Of a stretch of DNA of 64,000 bases, positions 51,676 through 61,740 are shown piece by piece. Origin of the DNA: an uncultured Clostridia bacterium (lineage in GTDB: Bacteria; Bacillota; Clostridia; Oscillospirales; Acutalibacteraceae); the NCBI GenBank assembly GCA_947625785.1, contig CANQPS010000016.1, positions 1-64,000 on the forward strand, in the 5' to 3' direction. Each line of letters begins with the position of its first letter. The stretch's first letter is position 1. The position numbers and the translations under genes are program-made. The notes under the pieces are model-generated. The model had not been told where the DNA came from. It saw only the letters and a program-made list of their open reading frames with translations, and did no database searches.

Positions 51676-52749
51676 ATGGATTTTTATGAGTTGGTTCTGG
51701 ACGCCGTAAGAAAAGGTGCATCTGATATACACCTTGCCGCAAATAATAGACCGGCATATCGTTTGCACGGTGTTATGAATTATGTCGATGAGGAAATACT
51801 TGATAATGATACAGTTGAAAGTATTATACAAGAAGTACTTGATGAAGATCGTTTTGAGATATTTAAGACAGTTGGTGAAGCCGATGCCGCTGTAACACTT
51901 GCCGATTGCGGTCGTTTTAGAGCGAATGCTTTTCAGCAAAGGTATGGCGCATCACTTGTACTTCGTGTTATCAACACAAAAACACCTGAACTTAAAGAAC
52001 TTAATCTTCCTGCATCAATGTCAAAAATCCTTGATTTCAAATCAGGTCTTGTTATTGTAACAGGGCCAACCGGCAGCGGTAAATCTACAACACTCGCCGC
52101 ATTAATTAATGAGTTAAATAAAAGAAGACGAGAGCATATCATTACTATTGAGGACCCGGTTGAATTTTTGCATACACCAAAACAATGTGTTATTAACCAG
52201 CGTGAAATCGGACCTGACAGTATGTCCTATGATAATGCACTTCGTGCTGCACTCCGTGAAGACCCTGATATTATTCTTGTAGGTGAGATGCGTGACTTTG
52301 AAACAATTCAGATTGCTATTACGGCTGCTGAAACAGGTCACTTAGTTTTCTCAACACTTCATACACAAGGCTCTGCACAAACAATAGACCGTATAATTGA
52401 CTCATTCCCTTCCGCTCAGCAACAGCAAATTAGAGTACAGCTTTCCACTACGCTCAAAGCTGTTATTTCACAAAGATTGCTGCCTCGCTGCGATATGGCA
52501 GGTCGTGTTGGTGCATACGAGATAATGTTCGGTACGACAGCTATTGCAAACCTTATTCGTGAAGGTAAAACAGCTAATATTGACCAGATTATTTCTATAA
52601 GTCAAAAATTAGGTATGTTTTCATTGGAATCAAGTGTTGCAAGTCTTTATAACAGGGGTTGTATTTCTGCCGAAACTGCTAAGGAATTTACACAAGACCT
52701 TAACAAGACAGATGACAAATCACGCAGTAATTTAGTAAGACCAAGATAA
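51676..52749 (+). CDS. pilT: Type IV pilus retraction ATPase PilT
   Basis: A 357-residue retraction motor: ASDIHLAANNRPAYRLHG at the start, Walker A VTGPTGSGKSTTLAALI, Asp box EDPVEFLHTPKQ, Walker B ILVGEMRDFETIQIAI, His box TGHLVFSTLHTQ, and the AIRNLIRE-like end AIANLIREGK. Presence of PilT implies retractable pili and probably twitching or pulling of bound substrate. RBS AGGAGCG. The C-terminal tail after about residue 340 is short and charged. Confidence 0.95.
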   Translation: MDFYELVLDAVRKGASDIHLAANNRPAYRLHGVMNYVDEEILDNDTVESIIQEVLDEDRFEIFKTVGEADAAVTLADCGRFRANAFQQRYGASLVLRVINTKTPELKELNLPASMSKILDFKSGLVIVTGPTGSGKSTTLAALINELNKRRREHIITIEDPVEFLHTPKQCVINQREIGPDSMSYDNALRAALREDPDIILVGEMRDFETIQIAITAAETGHLVFSTLHTQGSAQTIDRIIDSFPSAQQQQIRVQLSTTLKAVISQRLLPRCDMAGRVGAYEIMFGTTAIANLIREGKTANIDQIISISQKLGMFSLESSVASLYNRGCISAETAKEFTQDLNKTDDKSRSNLVRPR

Positions 52750-52763
52750 AGGAGTGAACAACA

Positions 52764-53999
52764 TTGAAATTTGATTATACTGCCGTAAATAATAAAAATA
52801 AAAAGATAAGTGGTAGTAAGGTAGCAGAAAGCCGAGCTGAGGTTGTTCAATTCCTCAGAGAAAAGGGTCTTACACCAATAGAAATTAAAGAGAATAAAAC
52901 AGGTAAAGATGCTCCATCAAGTATATGGAATATGGAAATCAATACTGTTGATATTCATAAATATAAGTTAAAGCCAAAAAGATTAATGATTTTAATGAAT
53001 CAAATGGCATTGATGATGAAATCAGGTATTTCTCTTTCAATGTCAATGGAGGTTATGATTGACACCGAAAAAGACGCAAAATTGAAACAAATGCTTGAAG
53101 AAATCAGTTCACTCTTGTACAGTGGTGTTACATTGTCGGAAGCTATGGCACAGTTTGCTGCTTTTCCGGAAGTTGTTATCAACCTTGTACAAGCAGGTGA
53201 GGCGAACGGTCGTCTTGATATGTCGTTCCAACAAGCTACCCTTATTCTTCAAAAGGAAATTGCACTTACCGGTAAAATTAAGGGTGCTATGATGTATCCG
53301 TTATTCCTTATAATCCTTACAATTGCACTTGTTATCATTCTTACAGTATTCGTTTTACCGGCATTTGCGGGTATTTTCTCAGACTTCGGAGCAGAATTGC
53401 CTGCACTTACAAAAGGTGTTATGGCGTTCTCTAATTTCCTTATCAATTACTGGCCTTGGATTATACTTGTTGTGGCAGTTATCGTTGTACCTATTGTATA
53501 TCTTAATAAAACAAGCAGAACATTCAGATATAATTTGCATAAGTTTGAACTAAAAATTCCTCTTATAGGACCTGTATTGAGAACAAACGCTGTTGCCCGT
53601 TGGTGTCGTATGATGTCAACACTTACAGATGCAGGCGTAACAATTCTCCGTTCCCTTGAACTTTCAAGAGATGTTATCGGAAATCTCTATGTTAAAGAGC
53701 AGTTGAGCGGTGTTATTGAAGATGTAAAGATTGGTATTGCGATTAACGCAGCACTTTCTAAAAATTCATTGTTTGACCCAATTCTTGTATCAATGGTTCG
53801 TGTAGGTGAGGAAAGCGGTATGCTTACAGACTCACTTTTGAAGATGGCAGACCTCTTTGAGGAACAAGCAGATGAATCTGTAAAGAAAATGACAGATATG
53901 ATGACACCTGTTATGACCATCGTTATTGGTATTGTTGTTGGTACAGTCGTACTTTCAGTTGTTATTCCAATGTTTGGTATGTACGATATTATCCAATAA
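52764..53999 (+). CDS. pilC: Type IV pilus platform protein PilC
   Basis: A 411-residue GspF-family inner-membrane protein with two T2SSF domains. Domain 1 (residues 70-190, LMILMNQMALMMKSGISLS, GEANGRLDMSF) is followed by helices (LFLIILTIALVIILTVFVLP). Domain 2 (residues 270-390, WCRMMSTLTDAGVTILRSLE, GEESGMLTDSL) is followed by a final helix. TTG 52764 with AAAGGAGTG upstream. It closes the assembly operon, ahead of the terminator at 54052. Confidence 0.93.
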   Translation: MKFDYTAVNNKNKKISGSKVAESRAEVVQFLREKGLTPIEIKENKTGKDAPSSIWNMEINTVDIHKYKLKPKRLMILMNQMALMMKSGISLSMSMEVMIDTEKDAKLKQMLEEISSLLYSGVTLSEAMAQFAAFPEVVINLVQAGEANGRLDMSFQQATLILQKEIALTGKIKGAMMYPLFLIILTIALVIILTVFVLPAFAGIFSDFGAELPALTKGVMAFSNFLINYWPWIILVVAVIVVPIVYLNKTSRTFRYNLHKFELKIPLIGPVLRTNAVARWCRMMSTLTDAGVTILRSLELSRDVIGNLYVKEQLSGVIEDVKIGIAINAALSKNSLFDPILVSMVRVGEESGMLTDSLLKMADLFEEQADESVKKMTDMMTPVMTIVIGIVVGTVVLSVVIPMFGMYDIIQ

Positions 54000-54051
54000 T
54001 ATTAGTAAGAAAATCATACATAAAAAAAAACAAAATATCCGACAATAAATA

Positions 54052-54087
54052 ATCCCATTGATAGAACATCTATCAATGGGATATTTT
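54052..54087 (+). terminator. Terminator of the pilus assembly operon
   Basis: ATCCCATTGATAGA (54052-54065), ACA loop, TCTATCAATGGGAT (54069-54082), then ATTTTC. A 14-base perfect stem. Confidence 0.9.
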
Positions 54088-54124
54088 CATTATGAATTTA
54101 TATTTGAAGTAAAATTTTATAAAA

Positions 54125-54158
54125 AAAAACAGGCTTCATAAAGTAGAAACCTGTTTTT
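54125..54158 (-). terminator. Terminator of the oppositely oriented pilin gene
   Basis: AAAAACAGG (54125-54133) pairs with CCTGTTTTT (54150-54158). The minus strand continues into a run of T. Confidence 0.75.
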
Positions 54159-54168
54159 TTTAGATATT

Positions 54169-54591
54169 TTAATGCCCAGGCAATAATCCATCACCAGTTG
54201 ACAGATAAGATATTGGCGTTTTTTGTTCAAGAACTCTTGTTACAGAAGGTTTATCATCATCAAGTATTGAATAAACTTTGCCTTTATTTGGTTCATAAAC
54301 AAAATCATTGTTATCAAGTATTGTAGGGTCCATATTAAAGTATGCCATAGCCTCACCAACTGTCGAAATTTTGTTGGAGTCAAGTGGAGAAGACTCCATA
54401 GCATAACAGGTAGCGACACACTGTTGGATTTCGGCTGCTTGTTCCATAGCGGCTGATTTTTTAGCTTTTCCAACAATACTGGTGACGACTGGTATTGCAA
54501 CGGCTGCTAAAATAGCAAGAATTGCAATTACTATAACTAATTCTACTAATGTAAAGCCTTTTTTGCTATTCGGTTTTAGTTTGTTTTTCAT
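54169..54591 (-). CDS. Second type IV pilin, oppositely oriented
   Basis: A 140-residue prepilin: leader ending PNSKKG, then FTLVELVIVIAILAILAAVA, nearly identical to the major pilin helix. A short head domain carries ATCYAMESS, EPNKGKVYSILDDD and the end GDGLLPGH. ATG 54591 is chosen over an in-frame TTG-type extension to 54630 because GAGGAGGAA lies just upstream. It is read against all other pilus genes and has its own consensus promoter and terminator. Separate control, or an alternative major subunit, is likely. Confidence 0.9.
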   Translation of the reverse strand: MKNKLKPNSKKGFTLVELVIVIAILAILAAVAIPVVTSIVGKAKKSAAMEQAAEIQQCVATCYAMESSPLDSNKISTVGEAMAYFNMDPTILDNNDFVYEPNKGKVYSILDDDKPSVTRVLEQKTPISYLSTGDGLLPGH

Positions 54592-54641
54592 AAATAAATT
54601 CCTCCTCACTAAAAATATAATATTAAACAACTTTTAAACTA

Positions 54642-54670
54642 ATTATATTATTAAATTCATAATCTGTCAA
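54642..54670 (-). promoter_or_regulatory. Consensus promoter of the second pilin
   Basis: Minus strand: TTGACA (54670-54665), 17-base spacer, TATAAT (54647-54642). Perfect hexamers. Confidence 0.9.
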
Positions 54671-54879
54671 TATTTAAAGCAAAATTTGTTAATAAATGAT
54701 AAATTAAGTAAATTTAATAAAGTTGTTTTAAGTTTTAGAAAGAAATATTAATGGAGGAATATTAAAATTATTAAGATATTATTCGGATATTATTCACATA
54801 TTATTCATAATAAAGTGCTAAATATATAAAAATATCCAAAAAGTTAATGAAGATTTTGTAATAAAGTTAGATTTTTTTG

Positions 54880-54893
54880 TGTAATCGATTACA
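54880..54893 (+). promoter_or_regulatory. Perfect match to the CcpA cre consensus
   Basis: TGTAATCGATTACA fits TGWAANCGNTNWCA at every position and is a perfect palindrome with the central CG typical of LacI/CcpA-family sites. It lies 24 bases upstream of the -35 box at 54918, about 65 bases before the expected start of transcription. That is the location typical of CcpA activation sites (as at ackA) and not repression sites. Another LacI-family sugar regulator is also possible. Confidence 0.65.
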
Positions 54894-54917
54894 GTTTAAA
54901 ATTTGTTTAAAAATAGG

Positions 54918-54946
54918 TTGATTTTTGTTTAAATAAATAGTACTAT
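54918..54946 (+). promoter_or_regulatory. Probable promoter of the giant pilin-like gene
   Basis: TTGATT (54918-54923), 17-base spacer, TACTAT (54941-54946). Weak hexamers are consistent with activator dependence. A leader of about 165 bases follows, without a gene. Confidence 0.5.
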
Positions 54947-55119
54947 TAATATAGAAGAAATAGAATACCATAAGTTTAAGTATTTTGAAATAAAAAAATT
55001 GTCAGAGCGTTTGATAATTAATGTCACAGGTTTTAGAACGGCTAACAGAAAATAGAAAATATTTAATATTATAGTATTTTATAAGAAATAAAATAATTTA
55101 TAGAGAGGTGTGCAAAGAG

Positions 55120-58100
55120 ATGAGAAGGAATAAAAAAGGTTATGCTCTTCCTACTGCAATAGTAGTAACAACAGTATTGCTTATAATTGCTGCGGCATTT
55201 GTGTCCGTAACTTATAATAATATTAATGTAACTTCAAGAGATTTAAGCAGTAGACAGGCATATATCAACGCAAAAAGTGCTTTGATATATGCAACAGCAT
55301 ATTACAAACAAAATCCGACACAAATTCCTATGAATGATGGAGATGTCGAATATCTTTCAATGAAAGCCGAAGACGGCACTACAACTGAGGGTATTGAAAA
55401 AACTTCTCTTGCGGTTGCAGAAGAACATAATTGTTATGTTGAGGTATTAAGCAAAGGTAATGGTAAATTAACTCTCACAGCCTATGCAAAATACGGTTCT
55501 GCAATAGGTTCAAAAAACAGCGTCAGAAAGCTCAGCACAGATATAGCTATCGACTTACCAAGTAATTTGGACGATGGCAGTGATACTGAGGTAGATTTAC
55601 CGGCAATAGTACCGGAAAATTTTAATCCGGATTGGGTTGTGCTTCCCGGTTTAGATGGTGATGATGCTAATGAATATTTGTCAGTATATGTAAAAAGACA
55701 TCCTGATGCTAATTTTACACCGTATGTTTATACTTGGGCTTATGGAACTATGTCCGGATATGAAAGAGAATTAGATGCTCAAAAAGGAACAGTAGACTCA
55801 AACCCAACTGATGGAAGATATACTTTTAGAGGTAGTTACAGTACAGAATTAAATCCATCAGGATTTTGGAGACACGCAGACAGAAATGAAGGTCAGGAAG
55901 GTCTTGACAGAGATGCCATAACTCAAATACAAAACTCCAATGATAGATTTAACGGTTATTGGGGATTGAATATTCCGTCCTCCAGATTTTTATTAAAAAC
56001 CTATGGTATAGAAGATGCTTTGTTATCATTCTATAATAAGTATGCTGCCGGTAGTTCTTATACCAGCAGATATGCAGCCTCAGATAAAATAATTGGAAAA
56101 GTTAATATGATACTTGCAAAAGATGCGGGCGGCAGTCAATCAAATGAAATGTTTGGCATACCTACGACAAGAGGTTCTATTTTTGTTGATATGTTGACAG
56201 CTGAATTACATTATGATAATGATGCTACTCTTAAAGAAAATTCCAATGATAGTTATTTAAGCGTATATACAGAGAATACCGTTTTGTACGCAAAAGTAGA
56301 AGGTGTTAATGAAAAATGGAATTCAACACCGACAATTATTGCAGATGGAGATGGCGACCTTAGCGAATATCAAAGTTCTTCAATGGTATACTGCGGTAAT
56401 GGCTGGTACAAGTTTTCTATAACATCTTTTATTGCTGATGTAACTATAAACGGCAATGCAAATGGTTCAAATATAGTAATGAATGGTACTACTGACAGAA
56501 GCGAAAGTACTACTTGGTATATGTATCAAAAATTAAACGGACAAGTTGAAGTAACAAATGTAAAACCGTCAGATAACTCTTTATTTGTTCATGTAAAAGT
56601 AGATACCAACAAAGATGTAGAACTTATAACAACAGAAAATACAAATGAACTTGTTACAATAAAATATATCTATGAGGATAGTACAGTAGAAGAAAAGGTA
56701 TATTTGGATTCTTCTGTCACATTAAAAGGCAGTACAACATTTACCAGACCGGGTTATACATTATCGGGTTGGAGAGTATTAAATACTGATACAGTACTCC
56801 CGATAGATGGACAAAAAGTATTAATTAGTGCATCTTATTGTACAGGTGCAGAGGGTTCAAGAGTAATGACATTAACTCCTGAATGGACAGAGGCAGATAA
56901 AATTACAATAAATTTCTATGACAGCGATGGAACTCATTTAAAGACTGAGAAAATAGACAGCGGAGCTCAGATACCATTCCCAACAATACCTGAACAAGAT
57001 GGCAAATACTTGTTATCTTGGACAACTAATAAAGATGGTTCGGGTAAATCATATGACCCTACTATGGTTTATACTTCAACTAAAAACCTGACTCTTTATG
57101 CACAATGGGGCGAATATCTGACTGTTACATTTGATGCTAATGGTGGCGACAGTGCGCCTGACGCAATCACAGGTTTAAAAGTAGGTGATACAATTCAAGT
57201 ACCATCTGCACCAACAAGAAGTGAATATACATTCAGATATTGGACAAATGATTTATCAGGTGCAGGAAATACTTATAATCCTGGTCAAGAAATAAAAGTA
57301 AGTGCTTCTATGACTTTATATGCATCTTGGAAATCAGATAAATCTAAGGAAGTACGCTTTGAGGCTCCTTCTATATGGAGGAAAAATGGTGTAACCGTAA
57401 CAGTTACAACACCATCAGGCTCAGAAACTGTGGATATGAGTGTTGTAAATAATACAAATATATTTACTGCTGATATTTCAGATGAGGCAACAAAAGTACG
57501 CTTTTCTTTGAAAGGTACACCAATTCAATCAGTTGCTGCCGAATATAAGGATGGCATTGTTTATAGAGTATCAGGATATGACAGCAGCAAAACTGCACTT
57601 CTTGATGTATCAAAATCTTATACAGCCCCTTATTATGTAGACGGATATGTGCTATATACATATAACAATACATCAGGTTTTGCAGATGAGAAATTTGGAA
57701 TAGAGGCTTGGAATTCAAGCAACATAGATTCTTCAAAGAACTTTAATATGCAATATATCAGCAACACAAATAATAGTGTAGCGTTTATTCCTAAATCATT
57801 GAATTATGACAGTTTTAGCCTTACTTCCCAAAATGCAGTATATTTTATAGACTATGCCGGTTGGAGCGAAGATACTAAAAAAGTATATGCTTATATGTGG
57901 AGTAATTCTGCTCCAAGTACTCAGAATGCTGCTTTCCCAGGAGTTGAAATGACCCGAATAGGCGGAACTAACAGCAAAGTCTTTAAAATAGTAGTTGATA
58001 ATAATAAGTATGATAGTGTAATATTCAGTAAAGGTGACAACAACGATTATAATAAAACATCTGACCTGAAATTACAAAAAGGTGGTATATATGGCAACTG

Positions 58101-61100
58101 GAAATCTATAAAAGGTACAGAGAGTGGTTATATATACTACTCAGGCAACTATAAAAATGCCCACTTATGGTATGGAACACCTGCAAATGATACTATCTGG
58201 CCGGGTACACCAATGTCAGATACAAGTCTTACTTATGGCGGCAAAGTTATTAAAAATGTTAAAATCGCCGACCAATTAAAAGTAATATTTGATAATGAAA
58301 CAAATGATCAAACCGGTGAAATATGGATACCGACAACAGGTCTATTGTATACAAATGGCGATCTCGGTTGGTCGACATACTATATAGGCAATACACAGCG
58401 TTTAGCTAATGCGTATGATATAAGCAGTCATACAGTAACTTCTGAGGTCTATTATGACACAAAAGTTATTGAAATGAGGGCAGTAACTGATTTGTATCAA
58501 ATCAGTGAAAGCTGTGTAAGCGGAGCAGAAGCAAATATTGTTACTGTAAATGCAGCAGCTGCTCCAACAGAAGCTGCTTACAGCGATAACAGTGCTAAGT
58601 ATGTAAAACTTGACACTACACTTGCTGAGGGAACTCCTCTTGCAGATGGTAAGGTTTCTTACAAAATGATAAAAGAAGAAACAAGAATTTATTATAAAAA
58701 TAAGAAAGCTAATGACAGATCATATGATACATATGGTAATGCTCTTGAAGGCGATTTTGGTAAAAACGGTAAACGCCGTGGTCAAAGTGTAGAAGTAAAA
58801 GATACTTGGTATGTATATAATATTTCAACATTGGGAATAAAAGAATTCCAAGTTAAAGTAGGCAGCGAAACAACAGCAGCAATACCGGTAACTGTAACAA
58901 ATGCAGACTTATATATTGAAATATCCGGCAGTGTAATATATGTAAGAAGTACCTCAGGTGCACCGTATGCTTATATGTGGAATGAATCAAATGGTACTCA
59001 AAATGCCCCTTATCCGGGTGTAAAAATGTCGCCTGCCGGTGAGCCGAATGTATATTCTATATCAACAGGCAATTATACAAAAGTTATTTTTAGCGGCAGC
59101 GTTCCTAAGACAGATGATTTGACAATAAAGGCAGGTCAGATTTATGATATAAATACAAAAAGCTGGTCGTCTTATCCAGGTGCAACAGGATTAGGAGTAA
59201 AAGCATATACATCAAATCCGGATATGTTCACCCAAAGCACAACCAGAGTTTATTATAGGTCATCCGGTGCTGCTCCTAAATTACAATATAAGGGTATAAT
59301 GGACGCTTCATTTACAGAAGTAACAATGTTAAGAGCAAGTGATGGAAGATACAGTGACCTTTACTACTATGATGTTCCAAACGACAAGATTTACTTAAAG
59401 TTTAATGGCGGTCAACAAGTAGAGTTACCGGCTAACGGTGATACAAAAGTATTGTACACTTCCGGTTCAACTTATCAAAATTATGAATCCCCTGATACTA
59501 TATGGAAAAATGCTTTGAGCAAACTTGAAGGAGCATATTTGAAATATGGTATAGAAAAGTTTAATACAGGCAGCGGTAATTATAACACTCCAAAGGCATA
59601 TTCACCTGATGTTGACGGCGGCGGAGTACAAAGAATGGTTAGAATTTCGTCATTCAATACATTATACGATAATTATAAAAATAGAAGTCTTACAGATTTG
59701 GAGAAAGTAAATTTAGCAGAAAAAATAAATGCATTATGCGATGCTTTATCTGAATTTAACTCTATGGTTATGACATCAAGAATGAATATCCCTGCTTATG
59801 GATTGGTTAATACTAATGAATTGGCAATAAATGATGAACAAATGGCAAAGCTTGATGTAGCTATTAAAGCAGTTATAGATGGCGGTACTTATACATACAT
59901 TGACGGAACAAGCGTTACAGTTAACGGCTCTTACGCTAATATTAATGTTTCTGATTTGGATAATGCATTATCGGAAGTAAAATCGAGAATTAATGTTATT
60001 AAAAATTCCGTAACAGTAGAACAAGATACAGACACAAATCCTGAACACTATGTAGCTATTCTTATTGAAACTACCTGCGAAGGATATCCTGTAACTGACA
60101 TTAAATGTAATTATACATTAGGCGGTGCAGAAGGAGTTACTAATTTTAATATTGGTAAGACAGTTGTAAGTGCGGCTGGAAAAACTTATTATTACATTTG
60201 GATTAAAGGAGAAATCTCAAATGTCAATCTTGAATACAAATATAACAATACATCTTTCAATGGTAAAGTAAAAGACATTATGGAGGTAGGCTCTCAGTGG
60301 ATTTATGATGCTTCTAAGGACGATTGGAGAAGAAATGCAGCAATCAGGACTTATAAAATAGATACTAAGGGTGCAATACCGGAAACTCTATCTTATAAGT
60401 TTGAAGAAGAAGAAGATATCTTCTATATTGAACTTGCAAACGACTGTACAATTACATTTATAGATGAATTTACAGGCAAACAGAGAACAGAAACAATATA
60501 TGCCGGTACATATTATGTTTATAGAGATATCTGGGAAACAGAAGATGATGGAAGTATATTAGTTAATAGTTCAAGGTTCTATTACAATATCAGAGAACAA
60601 ATGTATGATGTATCCAATAATAGTACCGTTAAGATGGCTGAAGTAGTAGATTGGATGGATGGAGAAGGCGGAACAGTTAAACCAATAACTTCTGTTCACG
60701 AAGATATTATCAAACGAACAGCGGGTATTACAGTAAACTTCTTTGTCAATGCAAATACAGAAAATATGACAAATCTTTTAGGCTCAATTTATACAGCAAA
60801 CACAATTAACTTTAAGTGGTATAATAATTCTGATGCTGCTATAAATATGAACTTTACAGATAGGTTGACATTAAATGCTTCAACAGTAAGTGTTAGTACA
60901 GGTGCTCAATTGATAAAAGGCAGTGACAGTGGTCAGTTCTTAGTTGGAAACGGTCAGGACGGAATAGTTACAATTAAAATATTGGCAGATATACAAGTGA
61001 CTGTAAATGGTGAAACATTTACTATTACAAAAGGTAAGTATATTGTTCCAGTGGGAGATAATGCTGACTTGGTAGGAAATGGTGTTAGTATTGTTGATAA

Positions 61101-61194
61101 CAGAATAAACTTGTTAAGCAGCAAGGAAGGCTGGGAATACTTAACTGATAATTATAAAGAAAGTTTAGATTATGTGATTTCGGGAGGTCTATAA
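55120..61194 (+). CDS. Giant (2024-residue) PilX-like prepilin with InlB-type repeats and starch-binding-like modules
   Basis: The N-terminus RRNKKGYALPTAIVVTTVLL resembles a prepilin leader and helix of the PilX/GspK type, so the protein is probably processed and placed at the pilus tip. Roughly residues 510-740 are three InlB/flg_new repeats (GYTLSGWRV, YLLSWTTNKDGSGKSY, YTFRYWTND, each ending LYAxW or similar). Residues 910-1000, 1000-1090 and 1260-1353 are three CBM26-like modules (VYAYMWSNSAPS with FPGVEM and VIFSKG; HLWYGT with WPGTPM and VIFDNE; AYMWNESNGTQ with YPGVKM and VIFSG). The rest is beta-rich and unassigned. No LPXTG is present. Start ATG 55120 after GAGAGGTG. Two minor-pilin genes follow. 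Confidence 0.85.
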   Translation: MRRNKKGYALPTAIVVTTVLLIIAAAFVSVTYNNINVTSRDLSSRQAYINAKSALIYATAYYKQNPTQIPMNDGDVEYLSMKAEDGTTTEGIEKTSLAVAEEHNCYVEVLSKGNGKLTLTAYAKYGSAIGSKNSVRKLSTDIAIDLPSNLDDGSDTEVDLPAIVPENFNPDWVVLPGLDGDDANEYLSVYVKRHPDANFTPYVYTWAYGTMSGYERELDAQKGTVDSNPTDGRYTFRGSYSTELNPSGFWRHADRNEGQEGLDRDAITQIQNSNDRFNGYWGLNIPSSRFLLKTYGIEDALLSFYNKYAAGSSYTSRYAASDKIIGKVNMILAKDAGGSQSNEMFGIPTTRGSIFVDMLTAELHYDNDATLKENSNDSYLSVYTENTVLYAKVEGVNEKWNSTPTIIADGDGDLSEYQSSSMVYCGNGWYKFSITSFIADVTINGNANGSNIVMNGTTDRSESTTWYMYQKLNGQVEVTNVKPSDNSLFVHVKVDTNKDVELITTENTNELVTIKYIYEDSTVEEKVYLDSSVTLKGSTTFTRPGYTLSGWRVLNTDTVLPIDGQKVLISASYCTGAEGSRVMTLTPEWTEADKITINFYDSDGTHLKTEKIDSGAQIPFPTIPEQDGKYLLSWTTNKDGSGKSYDPTMVYTSTKNLTLYAQWGEYLTVTFDANGGDSAPDAITGLKVGDTIQVPSAPTRSEYTFRYWTNDLSGAGNTYNPGQEIKVSASMTLYASWKSDKSKEVRFEAPSIWRKNGVTVTVTTPSGSETVDMSVVNNTNIFTADISDEATKVRFSLKGTPIQSVAAEYKDGIVYRVSGYDSSKTALLDVSKSYTAPYYVDGYVLYTYNNTSGFADEKFGIEAWNSSNIDSSKNFNMQYISNTNNSVAFIPKSLNYDSFSLTSQNAVYFIDYAGWSEDTKKVYAYMWSNSAPSTQNAAFPGVEMTRIGGTNSKVFKIVVDNNKYDSVIFSKGDNNDYNKTSDLKLQKGGIYGNWKSIKGTESGYIYYSGNYKNAHLWYGTPANDTIWPGTPMSDTSLTYGGKVIKNVKIADQLKVIFDNETNDQTGEIWIPTTGLLYTNGDLGWSTYYIGNTQRLANAYDISSHTVTSEVYYDTKVIEMRAVTDLYQISESCVSGAEANIVTVNAAAAPTEAAYSDNSAKYVKLDTTLAEGTPLADGKVSYKMIKEETRIYYKNKKANDRSYDTYGNALEGDFGKNGKRRGQSVEVKDTWYVYNISTLGIKEFQVKVGSETTAAIPVTVTNADLYIEISGSVIYVRSTSGAPYAYMWNESNGTQNAPYPGVKMSPAGEPNVYSISTGNYTKVIFSGSVPKTDDLTIKAGQIYDINTKSWSSYPGATGLGVKAYTSNPDMFTQSTTRVYYRSSGAAPKLQYKGIMDASFTEVTMLRASDGRYSDLYYYDVPNDKIYLKFNGGQQVELPANGDTKVLYTSGSTYQNYESPDTIWKNALSKLEGAYLKYGIEKFNTGSGNYNTPKAYSPDVDGGGVQRMVRISSFNTLYDNYKNRSLTDLEKVNLAEKINALCDALSEFNSMVMTSRMNIPAYGLVNTNELAINDEQMAKLDVAIKAVIDGGTYTYIDGTSVTVNGSYANINVSDLDNALSEVKSRINVIKNSVTVEQDTDTNPEHYVAILIETTCEGYPVTDIKCNYTLGGAEGVTNFNIGKTVVSAAGKTYYYIWIKGEISNVNLEYKYNNTSFNGKVKDIMEVGSQWIYDASKDDWRRNAAIRTYKIDTKGAIPETLSYKFEEEEDIFYIELANDCTITFIDEFTGKQRTETIYAGTYYVYRDIWETEDDGSILVNSSRFYYNIREQMYDVSNNSTVKMAEVVDWMDGEGGTVKPITSVHEDIIKRTAGITVNFFVNANTENMTNLLGSIYTANTINFKWYNNSDAAINMNFTDRLTLNASTVSVSTGAQLIKGSDSGQFLVGNGQDGIVTIKILADIQVTVNGETFTITKGKYIVPVGDNADLVGNGVSIVDNRINLLSSKEGWEYLTDNYKESLDYVISGGL

Positions 61195-61195
61195 T

Positions 61196-61729
61196 ATGAA
61201 AAATAAAATAATTGCCTTCTTGAAAAAAAGTAATAAAAGTAAAAAGGGTATAACTCTTGTTGAAGTACTTGTTGCATTGGCAATCACATCAATAGTTGTA
61301 GCAGGGGTCACATCGGGATTGTCATTCTCATACAATACCATACTTAAAGATGGTATGGTTGATACAGCATCATCTGCTGCACAAGATATGATGGATACAA
61401 TTGTACATTCTGTGCAAAGACAAAACGGAAATAATATAGATGAAGCGTATATCAAATATACATTAATTCCGGAACTTAATGTAAGCGGCGTAGGTACTGA
61501 CAAAGCGTATACAGATGATGTTGTATATATTGATTGGTTGACAGCAAGCTCAGGATTTCCACAACAGTATGATGACACAAAGAAGAATTCAAGACAGTTT
61601 ACGATAAAAGCTACCACTGTTGACGGAATAAAAGGTTATGAAGTTAAGGTTGCCGTATGTTACTACTTTAATGGTGATATGTCATTTGCTACATTGGAAA
61701 ACTTTATAGCAAGTACAGCGGCTAAGTAG
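61196..61729 (+). CDS. Minor pilin, PilV/GspI-like
   Basis: A 177-residue prepilin: leader NKSKKG, then ITLVEVLVALAITSIVVAGV with Glu5 conserved. The ALAIT pattern with VEVLVAL is that of PilV/GspI-type minor pilins. The head domain is beta-rich, without paired cysteines. Starts two bases after the stop of the giant gene; GGGAGG lies inside that gene's end, so translation is coupled. Probably part of the tip-initiating complex. Confidence 0.88.
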   Translation: MKNKIIAFLKKSNKSKKGITLVEVLVALAITSIVVAGVTSGLSFSYNTILKDGMVDTASSAAQDMMDTIVHSVQRQNGNNIDEAYIKYTLIPELNVSGVGTDKAYTDDVVYIDWLTASSGFPQQYDDTKKNSRQFTIKATTVDGIKGYEVKVAVCYYFNGDMSFATLENFIASTAAK

Positions 61730-61740
61730 GGGGTATTGTT

